From positions 248,001 through 312,000 of the forward strand of contig NZ_JACGFN010000003.1 in NCBI RefSeq assembly GCF_016950255.1: a DNA stretch of 64,000 bases, written 5' to 3'. The stretch is from Pectobacterium brasiliense. Lineage in GTDB: Bacteria; Pseudomonadota; Gammaproteobacteria; Enterobacterales; Enterobacteriaceae. Positions within the stretch are counted from its first letter, which is position 1, and every line of letters begins with the position of its first letter. The position numbers and the translations under genes were made by a program. Below are positions 1-18,049 of the stretch, piece after piece. The notes beneath the pieces are model-generated. The model ran no database searches and was not told where the DNA came from. It saw only the letters and a list, made by a program, of their open reading frames with translations.

Positions 1-175
<175 letters not shown>

Positions 176-188
176 TCTTAGAGGATAA

Positions 189-470
<282 letters not shown>

Positions 471-475
471 GGTAG

Positions 476-2404
<1,929 letters not shown>

Positions 2405-2412
2405 TAAAGTAG

Positions 2413-4135
<1,723 letters not shown>

Positions 4136-4162
4136 TTGTCACCAATTGAATCACGGGAGTAA

Positions 4163-4561
<399 letters not shown>

Positions 4562-4573
4562 TCGGGAGGAAAA

Positions 4574-5107
4574 ATGTCTCGTGTTGCAAAAGCACCCGTC
4601 GTCATTCCTGCCGGCGTAGAGGTAAAACTCAACGGTCAGGATGTTTCGATTAAGGGTAAAAACGGCGAGCTGAGTCGTAAGATCCACGATGCTGTTGAAG
4701 TGAAACAAGCTGACAACGCTCTGACTTTCGCTCCGCGCGAAGGTTTTGTTGACGGATGGGCCCAAGCGGGTACCACTCGTGCTCTGTTGAACGCAATGGT
4801 TATCGGTGTTACCGAAGGCTTCACTAAGAAGCTGCAACTGGTTGGTGTTGGTTACCGTGCTGCTGTTAAAGGCAACGTGGTTAACCTGTCTCTCGGGTTT
4901 TCTCACCCAGTAGAGCATGCACTGCCGGCAGGTATTACTGCAGAATGCCCAAGCCAAACTGAAATCGTACTGAAAGGTGCTGATAAGCAGGTTATTGGTC
5001 AGGTTGCTGCGGAATTACGCGCCTACCGTCGTCCTGAGCCTTATAAAGGCAAGGGTGTCCGTTACGCCGACGAAGTCGTGCGTACCAAAGAGGCTAAGAA
5101 GAAGTAA
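4574..5107 (+). CDS. rplF: 50S ribosomal protein L6
   Basis: L6 is 177 residues with two related alpha/beta domains. It binds 23S rRNA near the sarcin-ricin loop and the factor-binding site. The start [17 protein letters not shown], the internal [10 protein letters not shown] motif and the C-terminal [11 protein letters not shown] signature are all present. A GGGAGG lies just upstream. It is in the middle of the spc operon with 9 bp to rplR. Confidence 0.98.
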   Translation: MSRVAKAPVVIPAGVEVKLNGQDVSIKGKNGELSRKIHDAVEVKQADNALTFAPREGFVDGWAQAGTTRALLNAMVIGVTEGFTKKLQLVGVGYRAAVKGNVVNLSLGFSHPVEHALPAGITAECPSQTEIVLKGADKQVIGQVAAELRAYRRPEPYKGKGVRYADEVVRTKEAKKK

Positions 5108-5470
<363 letters not shown>

Positions 5471-5475
5471 GGTAG

Positions 5476-6608
<1,133 letters not shown>

Positions 6609-6615
6609 GTAGCAG

Positions 6616-7947
6616 ATGGCTAAGCAACCAGGATTAGATTTTCAAAGTGCTAAAGGCGGAGTTGGTGAACTGAAGCGCAGACTTTTGTTTGTTATCGGTG
6701 CGCTAATTGTTTTCCGTATTGGCTCTTTTATCCCAATTCCTGGTATTGATGCCACTGTGCTTGCCAAATTGCTTGAACAGCAGCGAGGCACCATCATTGA
6801 AATGTTTAACATGTTCTCTGGTGGTGCTCTCAGCCGTGCTTCTATCTTTGCACTGGGTATTATGCCGTATATTTCGGCGTCGATTATTATCCAGTTGCTG
6901 ACGGTGGTTCATCCCGCGTTGGCTGAAATAAAGAAAGAAGGGGAAGCTGGCCGTCGTAAGATCAGCCAGTATACCCGTTACGGTACCTTGGTATTGGCTA
7001 TATTCCAGTCGATCGGTATTGCTACCGGTTTGCCGAATATGCCTGGAATGCAAGACTTGGTGATAAATCCAGGTTTTGCTTTCTACTTTACCGCTGTTGT
7101 GAGCCTGGTTACTGGGACAATGTTCCTGATGTGGCTGGGAGAACAGATTACGGAACGTGGTATCGGTAACGGTATCTCGATCATAATCTTCGCTGGTATT
7201 GTTGCGGGACTACCGCCGGCCATTGGCCATACTATCGAGCAAGCTCGGCAAGGCGACCTGCACTTCCTCCTGTTGCTGTTGGTTGCAGTTTTAGTGTTTG
7301 CAGTAACCTTCTTCGTTGTTTTCGTTGAGCGTGGTCAACGTCGTATCGTCGTTAACTATGCAAAACGTCAACAGGGGCGTCGTGTTTATGCAGCACAGAG
7401 TACGCATTTACCGCTGAAAGTGAACATGGCTGGGGTTATCCCTGCAATTTTCGCCTCCAGTATTATTCTGTTCCCAGCCACGATTGCATCTTGGTTTGGG
7501 GGCGGTACCGGTTGGAACTGGCTGACAACTATTTCGCTGTATTTGCAGCCCGGACAGCCGCTTTATGTGTTACTCTATGCGTCTGCAATCATCTTCTTCT
7601 GTTTCTTCTACACTGCGTTGGTTTTCAACCCGCGCGAAACAGCAGATAACCTGAAGAAGTCCGGTGCATTCGTGCCAGGAATTCGTCCGGGAGAGCAAAC
7701 GGCGAAATATATCGATAAAGTGATGACTCGTCTGACTCTGATTGGTGCGATGTATATTACTTTTATCTGCCTGATCCCGGAGTTTATGCGTGACGCAATG
7801 AAAGTACCTTTCTATTTCGGGGGTACATCTTTATTGATCGTTGTTGTCGTCATCATGGACTTTATGGCTCAAGTGCAAACTCTGATGATGTCGAGTCAAT
7901 ATGAGTCTGCATTGAAGAAAGCAAACCTGAAAGGCTATAACCGCTAA
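6616..7947 (+). CDS. secY: Preprotein translocase subunit SecY
   Basis: SecY is the channel-forming inner membrane subunit of the SecYEG translocon. At 443 residues it matches E. coli exactly. Ten membrane segments can be traced; the first is around [21 protein letters not shown], and the plug region follows near [11 protein letters not shown]. The cytoplasmic loop between segments 8 and 9 carries the conserved [15 protein letters not shown], used by SecA and the ribosome. It is coexpressed with the spc ribosomal genes. Confidence 0.98.
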   Translation: MAKQPGLDFQSAKGGVGELKRRLLFVIGALIVFRIGSFIPIPGIDATVLAKLLEQQRGTIIEMFNMFSGGALSRASIFALGIMPYISASIIIQLLTVVHPALAEIKKEGEAGRRKISQYTRYGTLVLAIFQSIGIATGLPNMPGMQDLVINPGFAFYFTAVVSLVTGTMFLMWLGEQITERGIGNGISIIIFAGIVAGLPPAIGHTIEQARQGDLHFLLLLLVAVLVFAVTFFVVFVERGQRRIVVNYAKRQQGRRVYAAQSTHLPLKVNMAGVIPAIFASSIILFPATIASWFGGGTGWNWLTTISLYLQPGQPLYVLLYASAIIFFCFFYTALVFNPRETADNLKKSGAFVPGIRPGEQTAKYIDKVMTRLTLIGAMYITFICLIPEFMRDAMKVPFYFGGTSLLIVVVVIMDFMAQVQTLMMSSQYESALKKANLKGYNR

Positions 7948-8097
<150 letters not shown>

Positions 8098-8115
8098 TTA
8101 TCTCGCATATTTTTC

Positions 8116-8144
8116 TTGCAAAGTTGGATTGAGCTGGCTAGATT
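8116..8144 (+). promoter_or_regulatory. Alpha operon promoter
   Basis: TTGCAA (8116-8121) and TAGATT (8139-8144) are separated by 17 bp and lie about 100 bp upstream of rpsM. The -10 overlaps the hairpin that ends the spc operon. The same bases occur at the known alpha promoter of E. coli as I recall it. Confidence 0.6.
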
Positions 8145-8160
8145 AGCCAGCCAATCTTTT
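8127..8160 (+). terminator. Intrinsic terminator between the spc and alpha operons
   Basis: GATTG plus GCTGGCTA (8127-8140) pair with TAGCCAGC plus CAATC (8144-8156), with one bulged A and a 3-base loop, followed by TTTTG. The short U-run suggests partial termination, in line with readthrough from spc to alpha known in E. coli. Confidence 0.7.
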
Positions 8161-8162
8161 GT

Positions 8163-8246
8163 ATGTAGCTGCAACATTATTTGAGTATCCTGAAAACGGG
8201 CTTTTCAGAATGGTGTTGCTGTATAAAATTGTAGGAGTGCATAGTG
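8163..8246 (+). promoter_or_regulatory. S4-binding leader of the alpha operon (rpsM leader)
   Basis: The leader before rpsM contains a hairpin CTGAAAA (8190-8196) with TTTTCAG (8202-8208), enclosed by GCAACA (8171-8176) paired with TGTTGC (8214-8219). Together with the ribosome binding site and GTG start this matches the layout of the S4-repressed pseudoknot of E. coli. The outer stem bases differ from E. coli but still pair. S4 (rpsD) encoded downstream is the expected repressor. Confidence 0.65.
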
Positions 8247-8600
8247 GCCCGTATAGCAGGCATTAACATTCCTGATCATAAACATACCGTTATTGCGTTA
8301 ACGTCGATTTTCGGTATCGGTAAAACTCGGTCGCAGGCTATTTGTGCTGCAACAGGGATTGCCGAAGATGTTAAGATCAGTGAGCTGTCTGAAGAGCAAA
8401 TCGATAAGCTGCGTGACGAAGTTGCCAAGTTTGTTGTAGAAGGTGATCTGCGTCGTGAAGTTACCCTGAGCATCAAGCGTCTTATGGACCTTGGTACTTA
8501 TCGTGGTTTGCGTCATCGTCGTGGTCTGCCGGTTCGCGGTCAGCGTACCAAGACTAACGCCCGTACCCGTAAGGGTCCGCGCAAACCGATCAAGAAATAA
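8244..8600 (+). CDS. rpsM: 30S ribosomal protein S13
   Basis: S13 is 118 residues, lies in the 30S head and contacts both P-site tRNA and the 50S subunit (bridges B1a/B1b). The start is GTG at 8244, 5 bp after a TAGGAG site, giving (M)[13 protein letters not shown]. The helix-two-turn-helix motif is seen around [11 protein letters not shown], and the C-terminal [15 protein letters not shown] tail is intact. It begins the alpha operon; the GTG start is part of the S4-regulated structure. Confidence 0.97.
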   Translation: MARIAGINIPDHKHTVIALTSIFGIGKTRSQAICAATGIAEDVKISELSEEQIDKLRDEVAKFVVEGDLRREVTLSIKRLMDLGTYRGLRHRRGLPVRGQRTKTNARTRKGPRKPIKK

Positions 8601-8613
8601 TCGGGGTGATTGA

Positions 8614-9006
<393 letters not shown>

Positions 9007-9018
9007 CGCCGCTTTTAG

Positions 9019-9657
<639 letters not shown>

Positions 9658-9682
9658 AGCTTAGTACCAAAGAGAGGACACA

Positions 9683-10672
9683 ATGCAGGGTTCTGTGACA
9701 GAGTTTCTAAAACCGCGCCTGGTTGATATCGAGCAAGTGAGTTCGACGCACGCCAAGGTGACCCTTGAGCCATTAGAGCGGGGCTTCGGCCATACTCTTG
9801 GCAACGCACTGCGCCGTATTCTGCTTTCATCCATGCCAGGTTGCGCGGTGACCGAGGTTGAGATTGATGGTGTACTGCATGAGTACAGCACCAAAGAAGG
9901 CGTACAGGAAGATATCCTGGAAATCCTGCTCAACCTGAAAGGGCTGGCGGTGAGAGTTCAAGGCAAAGATGAAGTTATTCTTACCCTGAATAAATCTGGC
10001 ATTGGCCCTGTGACTGCAGCCGACATCATCCATGATGGTGATGTCGAAATCGTCAAGCCGCAGCACTTAATTTGCCATCTGACCGATGAGAACGCATCTA
10101 TTAGCATGCGTATCAAAGTTCAACGTGGTCGTGGTTATGTGCCGGCATCTGCCCGTATTCATACGGAAGAAGATGAGCGCCCGATTGGTCGTCTGTTAGT
10201 TGATGCTTGCTACAGCCCTGTAGAGCGTATTGCCTACAATGTTGAAGCAGCTCGTGTAGAACAGCGTACTGACCTGGACAAGCTAGTCATCGAAATGGAA
10301 ACCAATGGCACGATCGATCCTGAAGAGGCGATCCGCCGTGCGGCTACCATTCTGGCTGAACAACTTGAAGCTTTTGTTGACTTACGTGATGTTCGTCAGC
10401 CAGAAGTTAAAGAAGAGAAACCAGAATTCGATCCGATCCTGCTGCGCCCTGTTGACGATCTGGAATTGACTGTCCGCTCTGCTAACTGCCTTAAGGCAGA
10501 AGCTATCCACTACATCGGTGATCTGGTACAGCGTACCGAGGTTGAGCTGCTCAAAACGCCTAACCTGGGTAAAAAATCTCTTACTGAGATTAAAGACGTA
10601 CTGGCTTCCCGTGGTCTGTCTCTGGGCATGCGCCTGGAAAACTGGCCACCGGCAAGCATTGCTGATGAGTAA
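9683..10672 (+). CDS. rpoA: DNA-directed RNA polymerase alpha subunit
   Basis: RpoA is 329 residues, the exact E. coli length. The N-terminal domain (about residues 1-235) dimerises and nucleates core assembly; the segment [20 protein letters not shown] is diagnostic. A linker leads to the C-terminal domain from about residue 250, with the helix-hairpin-helix [14 protein letters not shown]. There, residues equivalent to R265 contact UP elements and activators. It is flanked by rpsD and rplQ. Confidence 0.99.
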
Positions 10673-10688
10673 CCAGATCACAGGTTAA

Positions 10689-11105
<417 letters not shown>

Positions 11106-11118
11106 TCTGTAAGAGCGT

Positions 11119-11146
11119 AAAAAAACCGGGGAAACCCGGTTTTTTT
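11119..11146 (+). terminator. Intrinsic terminator after rplQ
   Basis: CCGGG (11126-11130), loop GAAA, CCCGG (11135-11139), extended by seven A's on the left that pair with seven T's on the right. The stable GNRA-type loop and U-run make this a clear terminator for the alpha operon, and the A-run could serve the opposite strand. Confidence 0.93.
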
Positions 11147-11233
11147 ATATCTGAAATAAGTCATGCTTTCGCATAAATATACGTGGTAAGAAACGACCTG
11201 TGTCTGAGTGAGCTGAAAAACACATCCCACCTA

Positions 11234-11262
11234 TTCTCATCTACCCATTTCGACTATATACT
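11234..11262 (+). promoter_or_regulatory. Candidate arfA promoter
   Basis: TTCTCA (11234-11239) and TATACT (11257-11262) are 17 bp apart and about 48 bp upstream of arfA. Both elements match the sigma-70 consensus moderately. No experimental support. The rest of the rplQ-arfA gap shows nothing else recognisable; yhdN and zntR, which sit here in E. coli, are absent. Confidence 0.4.
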
Positions 11263-11309
11263 CTGCACGCTTTATTGATGTACATACCAACCTGAGTTCC
11301 TTAGGAGTA

Positions 11310-11525
11310 ATGATGACCACATACCGCCATAAACGTGGGAAAATCCAGGACAACGCCATTGAGGCATTGCTACATGACCCACTGTTTCGCCAACGAATTG
11401 AAGTGAATGAAAAAGGGAAAGGAAGTTATCGTAGAAAAGAGAAGCACATGAAGAAAGGTAATTGGGAGGCCAGTGGTAAGCAATCAAATGATTATTTACC
11501 TCTGGCCTTTCTACTGTCTGCGTAA
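11310..11525 (+). CDS. arfA: Alternative ribosome-rescue factor A
   Basis: ArfA rescues ribosomes stalled on non-stop mRNA by recruiting RF2 when trans-translation fails. The 71-residue product carries the diagnostic core [17 protein letters not shown], then the basic [12 protein letters not shown] segment used to enter the empty mRNA channel, and GNWEASGK. The hydrophobic C-terminal end (LPLAFLLSA) is the part that in E. coli makes full-length protein unstable. AGGAG precedes two adjacent ATGs (11310, 11313). A terminator hairpin lies inside the 3' part of the coding region, the hallmark of arfA self-regulation. It faces mscL, as in E. coli. Confidence 0.93.
   Translation: MMTTYRHKRGKIQDNAIEALLHDPLFRQRIEVNEKGKGSYRRKEKHMKKGNWEASGKQSNDYLPLAFLLSA
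11467..11513 (+). terminator. Hairpin inside arfA coding region
   Basis: AGGCCAG (11467-11473) pairs with CTGGCCT (11502-11508), and the inner GGTAA (11475-11479) with TTACC (11496-11500). A further AATC (11482-11485) / GATT (11490-11493) extends the stem, and TTTCT follows. It lies before the arfA stop codon. In E. coli the equivalent hairpin causes termination or RNase III cleavage, so that arfA mRNA lacks a stop codon and active ArfA is made only when tmRNA is limiting. Confidence 0.8.
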
Positions 11526-11555
11526 CGATTCTGAATCTAAGTAGAAACTTAATTC

Positions 11556-11969
11556 TTACTGTCTAGTTTGTTGTGCTTTTAGTAAGTCGCGAATTTCAGC
11601 TAGTAGCTTCTCTTCTGCACTCGGTTTTGGTGGGGCGGCAGGAGTATCTTCTTGTTTACGGCGCATTTTATTCATAAGCTTGATGGCTATAAAAATCGCG
11701 AAAGCGACGATGACAAAGTCAAAAATATTCTGGATGAAAGTGCCATAATTCATGACAACGGCAGGAATTTCGCCTTGTGCATCCCGGAGAATAAGGCTGA
11801 ATTGTTTAAAATCGACACCACCAATCAAAAGCCCAAGTGGCGGCATAATAATATCTGATACCAGAGACGAGACGATTTTGCCGAAAGCTGCACCAATAAT
11901 GACACCCACAGCTAAATCGACAACGTTGCCACGCATGGCAAACTCTCTGAATTCTTTGATAATGCTCAT
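11556..11969 (-). CDS. mscL: Large-conductance mechanosensitive channel MscL
   Basis: MscL opens as a non-selective pore when the inner membrane is stretched, releasing solutes on hypo-osmotic shock. The start at 11969 gives [20 protein letters not shown], 137 residues, close to E. coli; a GGAG sits just upstream, so an extra six codons in frame are discounted. The amphipathic S1 helix is followed by TM1 ([20 protein letters not shown]), a periplasmic loop, TM2 ([18 protein letters not shown]) and the charged cytoplasmic bundle [18 protein letters not shown]. It follows trkA in the same direction. Confidence 0.97.
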   Translation of the reverse strand: MSIIKEFREFAMRGNVVDLAVGVIIGAAFGKIVSSLVSDIIMPPLGLLIGGVDFKQFSLILRDAQGEIPAVVMNYGTFIQNIFDFVIVAFAIFIAIKLMNKMRRKQEDTPAAPPKPSAEEKLLAEIRDLLKAQQTRQ

Positions 11970-12060
11970 ATCCGTTCTCCTTACCAAAATTTATAAATTA
12001 ATTCTAACCAATAGCCGTATCTTTGCCAGATTATCGATGAGCAATAAATCTGTTCCCACA

Positions 12061-13437
12061 TTATAAAAAGAAGGGACTCGGTTGAAATAGACGTTCAACA
12101 TCAGGCACAAATTTCTTGTCAGCCAGGAACATGATGACATGATCACCTTGTTCAATTTTGCTATTTGCGTTGGCAATGATGACGTCATCACCGCGAACAA
12201 TAGCACCGATGGTCGTACCTGGTGGAAGCTTAATATCTTCGATCATTCTGCCGACAACTTTCGATGTGCCCTCATCTCCGTGGGCGATGGCTTCGATTGC
12301 TTCGGCTACACCACGACGTAAAGAAGATACGCTAACGATATCCGCCTTGCGGACATGGCTGAGTAGCGCAGAAATTGTTGCCTGCTGTGGAGATATTGCG
12401 ACATCGATGACGCTGCCCTGAACCAGGTCGACATAAGCCCGACGCTGGATAAGTACCATTACCTTTTTCGCGCCCATACGTTTAGCCAACATAGCTGACA
12501 TAATATTCGCTTCGTCATCGTTGGTAATGGCGATGAATACATCGATCTGCTCGATATGTTCTTCGGCGAGGAGTTCTTGATCTGAAGCATCGCCATGGAA
12601 TACGACCGTATTTTGCAGAAGCTCAGCCAGCTCCACAGCTCGGTCTGCATTTCGTTCTATTAACTTGATGCTGTAGTCTTTTTCTAACCGCAGCGCTAAT
12701 CCTGCACCGACGTTCCCACCACCAACGATCATGATCCTTTTATACGGTTTTTCAAGGCGCTGCAGCTCGCTCATCACCGCACGAATATGCTGTGACGCGG
12801 CGACAAAAAACACTTCATCTCCAGCTTCGATAATGGTGGAACCCTGTGGGCGAATCGGACGATCGTGACGAAAAATAGCCGCAACACGGGTATCTACGTG
12901 AGGAATGTGTTCACGGAGGGAGGTGAGGGCATTACCGACCAGTGGACCACCATAATAGGCGTTAACTGCTGCAAGGCTCACTTTGCCTTCAGCAAAGTTG
13001 ACGACCTGAAGTGCTCCGGGGTATTCGATCAGTTTGTAAATGTTATCGATCACCAACTGTTCCGGGGAGATCAGGTGATCGATGGGAACGGCTTCTGGTA
13101 AAAACAGCTGTTCTGATTCACGAATGTATTCAGCGGCACGAATGCGCGCAATCCGGTTTGGTGTTTTGAAAAGAGAATAAGCAATCTGGCAGGCTACCAT
13201 ATTCGTTTCATCTGAATTGGTAACGGCGACCAGCATATCAGCATCTTCTGCTCCCGCTTCACGCAGCACGCGTGGATGAGAGGCATAGCCTGTAACGACA
13301 CGCAGGTCAAACTTATCCTGAAGCTGGCGTAACCGATTTGCATCAGTATCAACGACAGTGATGTCATTGTTTTCACCCGCTAGATTTTCCGCCAGTGTTC
13401 CGCCGACCTGACCCGCGCCAAGAATGATAATTTTCAT
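12061..13437 (-). CDS. trkA: Trk potassium uptake regulatory protein TrkA
   Basis: TrkA is the cytoplasmic, NAD(H)/nucleotide-binding gating subunit of the TrkG/TrkH potassium transporters. At 458 residues it has the full family length with two RCK repeats. The first Rossmann motif is [18 protein letters not shown] at residues 3-20, the second is [18 protein letters not shown] after residue 230; each is followed by a TrkA-C domain. It lies 56 bp downstream of rsmB in the def-fmt-rsmB-trkA-mscL arrangement found in E. coli. Confidence 0.98.
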   Translation of the reverse strand: MKIIILGAGQVGGTLAENLAGENNDITVVDTDANRLRQLQDKFDLRVVTGYASHPRVLREAGAEDADMLVAVTNSDETNMVACQIAYSLFKTPNRIARIRAAEYIRESEQLFLPEAVPIDHLISPEQLVIDNIYKLIEYPGALQVVNFAEGKVSLAAVNAYYGGPLVGNALTSLREHIPHVDTRVAAIFRHDRPIRPQGSTIIEAGDEVFFVAASQHIRAVMSELQRLEKPYKRIMIVGGGNVGAGLALRLEKDYSIKLIERNADRAVELAELLQNTVVFHGDASDQELLAEEHIEQIDVFIAITNDDEANIMSAMLAKRMGAKKVMVLIQRRAYVDLVQGSVIDVAISPQQATISALLSHVRKADIVSVSSLRRGVAEAIEAIAHGDEGTSKVVGRMIEDIKLPPGTTIGAIVRGDDVIIANANSKIEQGDHVIMFLADKKFVPDVERLFQPSPFFL

Positions 13438-13493
13438 AGTAAGCCATGCCGTTTATTGATTGCTGTCTGTTGCAGACAATACTGGGTTCAATA

Positions 13494-14783
13494 TCAGTTT
13501 TTTACCAGCTTCGCATAAAAGAAACCATCACCACCATCGGCATGGGGAAGCATCTGTATACCCGGCATTTCTCTTGTTCCTGTATCGACAAGCGTCGCAT
13601 CGGTATGGCGAGTCAGGAAATCAGCAACTTGTTGGGTATTTTCTTGCGGTAGAATAGAGCAGGTAGCATAGACCAACGTGCCGCCTGTTTTGAGATGTGG
13701 CCAGATGGCATCAAGAATTTCTTTTTGCAATGCCACTAGCTCCTCGATGTCTCTGTCTCGGCGCAACCACTTAATATCAGGATGACGGCGAATCACACCA
13801 GTGGCCGAGCAAGGGGCATCTAACAGAACGCGATCAAATACACGTCCTTCACACCATGAATCAGGATAACGTCCATCACCTTGTTTTACTTCGGCATGCA
13901 TTTGTAGCCGCAGTAAATTTTCTTTTACCCGGCCTAAACGGGTTTCATCTACATCGACAGCGAGTACATGAGATTTTGGTGCCGCTTCTAAAATGTGTGT
14001 CGTTTTTCCGCCGGGTGCCGCGCAGAGATCGAGGATCTGTTCGCCATCTTGTGGATCGAGCCAATAGACGCAACCTTGAGCTGATGCATCCTGCACCGTT
14101 GCCCACCCTTGCGAAAATCCTGGCAATTGATCGACCGCACAGGGAGCTGCAAGTCGTATCGCATCGTTGTATTCAGCATGAGGAAATGCCTCAATTCCCT
14201 CTTGATCTAACAAGTTTAAATACGCTTCGCGTGTGTGGTGTAATCGATTCACACGTAGCCACATTGGGGGGCGTTGATTATTCGCCTCAACGATATTTTG
14301 CCAGTGATGTGGGTAGGCACGCTCAATGCGCGTCAGCAGCCAGCTTGGATGCAGGTAGTGAGATGAGTGAGTTGCCTCACGTTGAATCAGTTCTTCCTGC
14401 TGACGCTGAAATTGGCGTAATACACCATTAATCAGTCCCTTGAGCTGTGGCCGCTTTAATGAGACGGTACCTTCTACTGTTTCTGCCAGGGCCGCATGTG
14501 GCGGGATCCGAGTGTAGTGCAACTGGTAGATACCGACCATGATGAGGTAGTGCAGCGTGCGTTGTTTACCCGTCAGAGGTTTAGCCATCAGTTGTTGAAT
14601 ACACCATTCCAACTGCGGTAAAACGCGTAATACGCCGAAGCAAAGCTCTTGCAAAAGCGCGCGATCTTTATCGGAGACTTCACGCTGATAGACAGGTAAT
14701 AAGGCACTGAGTGATTGTCCCTGATCCAGAACCTGCCCCACCACTTTTGCGGCAATACTGCGTAGATTGTATGAGCTTTTCAT
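13494..14783 (-). CDS. rsmB: 16S rRNA m5C967 methyltransferase RsmB
   Basis: RsmB (Sun/Fmu) methylates C5 of cytidine 967 in 16S rRNA using S-adenosylmethionine. The 429-residue protein has an N-terminal NusB-like RNA-binding domain (about residues 1-150), then a Rossmann methyltransferase domain. The SAM loop is [15 protein letters not shown], motif IV is [18 protein letters not shown], and the catalytic cysteine motif is [12 protein letters not shown]. It follows fmt by 67 bp on the same strand and is the usual length. Confidence 0.98.
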   Translation of the reverse strand: MKSSYNLRSIAAKVVGQVLDQGQSLSALLPVYQREVSDKDRALLQELCFGVLRVLPQLEWCIQQLMAKPLTGKQRTLHYLIMVGIYQLHYTRIPPHAALAETVEGTVSLKRPQLKGLINGVLRQFQRQQEELIQREATHSSHYLHPSWLLTRIERAYPHHWQNIVEANNQRPPMWLRVNRLHHTREAYLNLLDQEGIEAFPHAEYNDAIRLAAPCAVDQLPGFSQGWATVQDASAQGCVYWLDPQDGEQILDLCAAPGGKTTHILEAAPKSHVLAVDVDETRLGRVKENLLRLQMHAEVKQGDGRYPDSWCEGRVFDRVLLDAPCSATGVIRRHPDIKWLRRDRDIEELVALQKEILDAIWPHLKTGGTLVYATCSILPQENTQQVADFLTRHTDATLVDTGTREMPGIQMLPHADGGDGFFYAKLVKN

Positions 14784-14850
14784 GTGTTAGCGATGACGTA
14801 TACGTAAAAGAGAGAGGATATACCGGCATGGTGCCGGTATGAAAAATAGA

Positions 14851-15798
14851 TTAGTCCAGTGTATTACCGGGAACGAACCACTCACGACGTGAGTTAAGCA
14901 GATCCTGCGCACCCATGACTTTTTTGCCTGCGGGCTGCAATTCCTGAATATTCAAGATGCCATCGGCTGTTGCTATCTGAATACCTTGCTTGTCTGCCTG
15001 TATGATTGTACCGGGCTGTGAGCCATGGGCTTTGGCTATGGCCTCAGCTTTCCAAACTTTCACTGGCTGTTCATCGACGATGAAATAGCTGACTGGCCAA
15101 GGATTAAAAGCACGAATACAGCGTTCAAGCTGCTTGGCAGATAACAGCCAGTCGAGACGAGCTTCTTCTTTGCTGAGCTTTTCTGCATAGGTGGCAAGGG
15201 CATCATTTTGTGTTTCAGCAACAGCGCTACCATCCGCAAGCTGTTCCAGCGTTTCCAATAAGCCACGTGGGCCCAGCTCAGCAAGTTTATCGTACAAGGT
15301 TGCGCTAGTATCCTGTGCCAGGATTGGGCACGAAATTTTATGCAGCATTGCGCCAGTATCAAGTCCAACATCCATTTGCATGATTGTCACGCCGGTTTCA
15401 CTATCCCCAGCCCACAATGCACGTTGAATGGGCGCCGCGCCGCGCCAGAGAGGCAATAGAGAACCGTGAACATTAATGCAGCCAAGGCGAGGCATGGATA
15501 ACACGGGCTGCGGCAGAATTAAGCCGTAGGCGACAACGACCATAACATCGGCATTTAACGCCTGAACCATCGCTTGATTTTCTTCCGGCCGCAGAGATTT
15601 AGGCTGGAAAACGGGGATGCTCTGCTGCTCTGCCAGTACTTTTACCGGACTTGGAGTGAGCTTGTTGCCCCTGCCTGCTGGACGATCGGGCTGGGTGAAA
15701 ACGCCAACGACTTCATGGCCCGATGATAAAAGTGCGTCGAGGTGACGCGCTGCAAAGTCAGGGGTTCCGGCAAAGATTATGCGTAAAGAATCAGACAC
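14851..15798 (-). CDS. fmt: Methionyl-tRNA formyltransferase
   Basis: Fmt formylates initiator Met-tRNA using 10-formyltetrahydrofolate. The 315-residue protein starts with GTG at 15798 ([20 protein letters not shown]). The formyltransferase domain contains the motif [16 protein letters not shown], with the catalytic Asn in INVHGS and the Asp near [11 protein letters not shown]-terminal OB-like tRNA-binding domain begins after about residue 205. The gap to def is only 23 bp, so the deformylase and formyltransferase are made together. Confidence 0.98.
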   Translation of the reverse strand: MSDSLRIIFAGTPDFAARHLDALLSSGHEVVGVFTQPDRPAGRGNKLTPSPVKVLAEQQSIPVFQPKSLRPEENQAMVQALNADVMVVVAYGLILPQPVLSMPRLGCINVHGSLLPLWRGAAPIQRALWAGDSETGVTIMQMDVGLDTGAMLHKISCPILAQDTSATLYDKLAELGPRGLLETLEQLADGSAVAETQNDALATYAEKLSKEEARLDWLLSAKQLERCIRAFNPWPVSYFIVDEQPVKVWKAEAIAKAHGSQPGTIIQADKQGIQIATADGILNIQELQPAGKKVMGAQDLLNSRREWFVPGNTLD

Positions 15799-15821
15799 GG
15801 TGCTTCCTGTCAGAATGAAAA

Positions 15822-16334
15822 TTATCGGGCCCGACTATTCTGCTTAGCCAGTTTTTCCAGTTTTTGACGAATGCGCTGGCGTTTAAGCGGGGAAAGGTAA
15901 TCGATAAACAGTTTCCCAACCAGATGGTCCATTTCGTGCTGAATACAAATGGCGAGTAGCTCGCTTGCTTCAAGTTCGAACGGCTTACCTTCACGATCCA
16001 ATGCGCGCACTTTCACATGCTCTGCACGAGGAACCAGCGCACGCGTTTCAGGGATCGACAAACAACCCTCTTCGATTCCCGTATCGCCGCTCTTTTCAAT
16101 CAGCTCGGGATTGATCAGCACCAGTCGTTGGTCTCGTTCTTCAGAGACGTCAATAACAATAATGCGCTGATGAATATCCACCTGTGTCGCAGCCAGCCCA
16201 ATACCTTCTTCTTCGTACATGGTATCGAACATATCATCCACGATACGTTGAATATCTGCATTGACTTCTTTTACTGGCTGCGCAGTGATGCGGAGCCGCT
16301 CGTCTGGAAAATGTAATACCTGCAAAACTGCCAT
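15822..16334 (-). CDS. def: Peptide deformylase
   Basis: Def removes the N-formyl group from nascent proteins. The 170-residue product has the three family motifs: GIGLAATQ (motif I), EEGCLSIP (motif II, metal-binding cysteine) and QHEMDH (motif III, HEXXH with two metal-binding histidines and the catalytic glutamate). The fourth ligand is the cysteine of motif II. It is the first gene of the leftward operon and diverges from dprA. Confidence 0.98.
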   Translation of the reverse strand: MAVLQVLHFPDERLRITAQPVKEVNADIQRIVDDMFDTMYEEEGIGLAATQVDIHQRIIVIDVSEERDQRLVLINPELIEKSGDTGIEEGCLSIPETRALVPRAEHVKVRALDREGKPFELEASELLAICIQHEMDHLVGKLFIDYLSPLKRQRIRQKLEKLAKQNSRAR

Positions 16335-16462
16335 ATATGTTTAGATCTGTATCTGAATAGTGAGAGAGTCTTAGTCCTCATTCTAGACATTTCCTGCCCC
16401 GATTGACAGCATCGGCACTGAATTGCAGCACTTATCTGAACAGAGTTGAGTAAGGGACACCG

Positions 16463-17584
16463 ATGCGATCAACGGAAATCTGGCTACGTATGACGGGCGT
16501 AAGGCATCTGGGTGCCAGGCGTGCTTGGGCGATTGTCAGAAAGCTTATTGACTTAAACTCGTTCGATAACGAGATCTTGAGGGCGTTAGGCCTGTCTGAT
16601 ACCCAAATAGCCCAATTCTGTGCCTACGATCGTAAGACTCTGGAAGAAACCCTTAATTGGCTGTCTTATCCCAATCATCATATCGTGACGTGTGAAGATG
16701 TTTTATATCCTTTTCTATTGAGCAATATTCGTGATTTTCCGCTTCTACTTTTTGTTTCTGGCTCTCCTGAGTTATTGGCATCGCCACAAATATCGATTAT
16801 TGGTAGCCGGGGGAGTAGTGCTTACGGTGAACGCTGGGGATGCTTTTTCGCCCAGGAGCTTGCCGCGAATGAACTCACGGTGACAAGCGGACTAGCGATT
16901 GGCATTGATGGTATTGCTCATCGTGCTGCTTTGGATGCGGGAGGGCGAACCATTGCAGTGCTGGGAAGCGGGTTGAAGAATATTTATCCCAAGCGGCACG
17001 CTAAGCTTGCCGAACGTATCTGTGGCGGTGGCGGTGCGTTGGTCTCTGAATTTCCCCTCGCGATGCCGCCTTTTCCAACCAACTTTCCCAGAAGAAATCG
17101 TATTATCAGCGGGTTAGGGCTGGGTGTTCTGGTCATTGAAGCGACTATCCGCAGTGGGTCGTTGGTCACTGCGCGTTATGCTTTGGAGCAAGGACGAGAG
17201 GTTTTTGCTTTGCCGGGGCCGATTGGCAACCCGATGACTGAGGGAACACACTGGTTGATCCAGCAAGGAGCCAGCCTGGTTACACACCCGAAAGATATTC
17301 TTGAGCAGTTGGTGAGTGAGTTACAGTGGCTGCCGATGGAAAGCGGGCAAACTATTTCTAACGAAGAAGAGGATGGCGAATTGCCATTTGCCGACGTGTT
17401 GGCTAACGTAGGAGATGAGGTTACACCTGTTGACGTTGTCGCTGAACGTGCCGGCCAACCTGTGCCAGAGATAGTCACTAAGCTATTAGAGCTGGAGTTA
17501 GCAGGATGGATCGCAGCAGTACCCGGCGGCTATGTCCGATTAAGGAGGGCAGGCCATGTTCGACGTACTCATGTACTTGTTTGA
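16463..17584 (+). CDS. dprA: DNA-processing protein DprA (Smf)
   Basis: DprA binds single-stranded DNA and loads RecA in transforming bacteria; its role in enterobacteria is less clear. The 373-residue product has a small N-terminal SAM-like part, the Rossmann-like DprA domain with [13 protein letters not shown] and [16 protein letters not shown], and a C-terminal winged-helix-like DprA_WH domain from about residue 310. The [12 protein letters not shown] and EFPLAMPP motifs are intact, so the gene looks functional. Its end overlaps the smg start by 29 bp. AAGGGA precedes the ATG. Confidence 0.96.
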   Translation: MRSTEIWLRMTGVRHLGARRAWAIVRKLIDLNSFDNEILRALGLSDTQIAQFCAYDRKTLEETLNWLSYPNHHIVTCEDVLYPFLLSNIRDFPLLLFVSGSPELLASPQISIIGSRGSSAYGERWGCFFAQELAANELTVTSGLAIGIDGIAHRAALDAGGRTIAVLGSGLKNIYPKRHAKLAERICGGGGALVSEFPLAMPPFPTNFPRRNRIISGLGLGVLVIEATIRSGSLVTARYALEQGREVFALPGPIGNPMTEGTHWLIQQGASLVTHPKDILEQLVSELQWLPMESGQTISNEEEDGELPFADVLANVGDEVTPVDVVAERAGQPVPEIVTKLLELELAGWIAAVPGGYVRLRRAGHVRRTHVLV

Positions 17585-18029
17585 GAGCTACATCCACAAT
17601 GAAACTGAAATGCGTGTCGATCAGGATACGTTAACTGATGACCTCACCCGCGCTGGATTCCATCGTAACGATATCTATAGCGCGTTGAGTTGGCTGGAAA
17701 AACTGGCTGATATTCAGGAAGGGCAGACTGCGCCGCTTTATTTAGCGAACGATCCTCTGGCTATACGGATCTATACGCAGGATGAGGCGCAGCGTCTTGA
17801 TGCGGAATGTCGTGGCTTTTTATTGTTCCTTGAGCAAATTCAGGTTCTGAACCTTGAAACGCGGGAAATGATCATTGAACGCGTCATGGCGTTGGAAACA
17901 CCGGAATTTGATCTGGAAGATCTGAAGTGGGTCATTCTCATGGTGCTTTTCAATGTACCTGGTTGTGAGAATGCCTATCAGCAAATGGAAGAATTACTCT
18001 TTGAGGTCAATGACGGTTATGTGCAATAG
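17556..18029 (+). CDS. smg: Smg family protein (DUF494)
   Basis: A 157-residue protein of the Smg/DUF494 family, found next to dprA in many gammaproteobacteria. The start [16 protein letters not shown] matches the family. The composition is acidic and mainly helical, with no membrane segment or known catalytic motif. The biochemical role is not established. The start lies inside dprA, 29 bp before its end, which suggests coupled translation. Confidence 0.93.
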   Translation: MFDVLMYLFESYIHNETEMRVDQDTLTDDLTRAGFHRNDIYSALSWLEKLADIQEGQTAPLYLANDPLAIRIYTQDEAQRLDAECRGFLLFLEQIQVLNLETREMIIERVMALETPEFDLEDLKWVILMVLFNVPGCENAYQQMEELLFEVNDGYVQ

Positions 18030-18049
18030 CCAGAGGAATAATAGTTCGA

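Noticed and set aside
11272..11487. Minus-strand frame opposite arfA
   Set aside because: arfA on the + strand has a clear family match; the antisense frame has no binding site or similarity.
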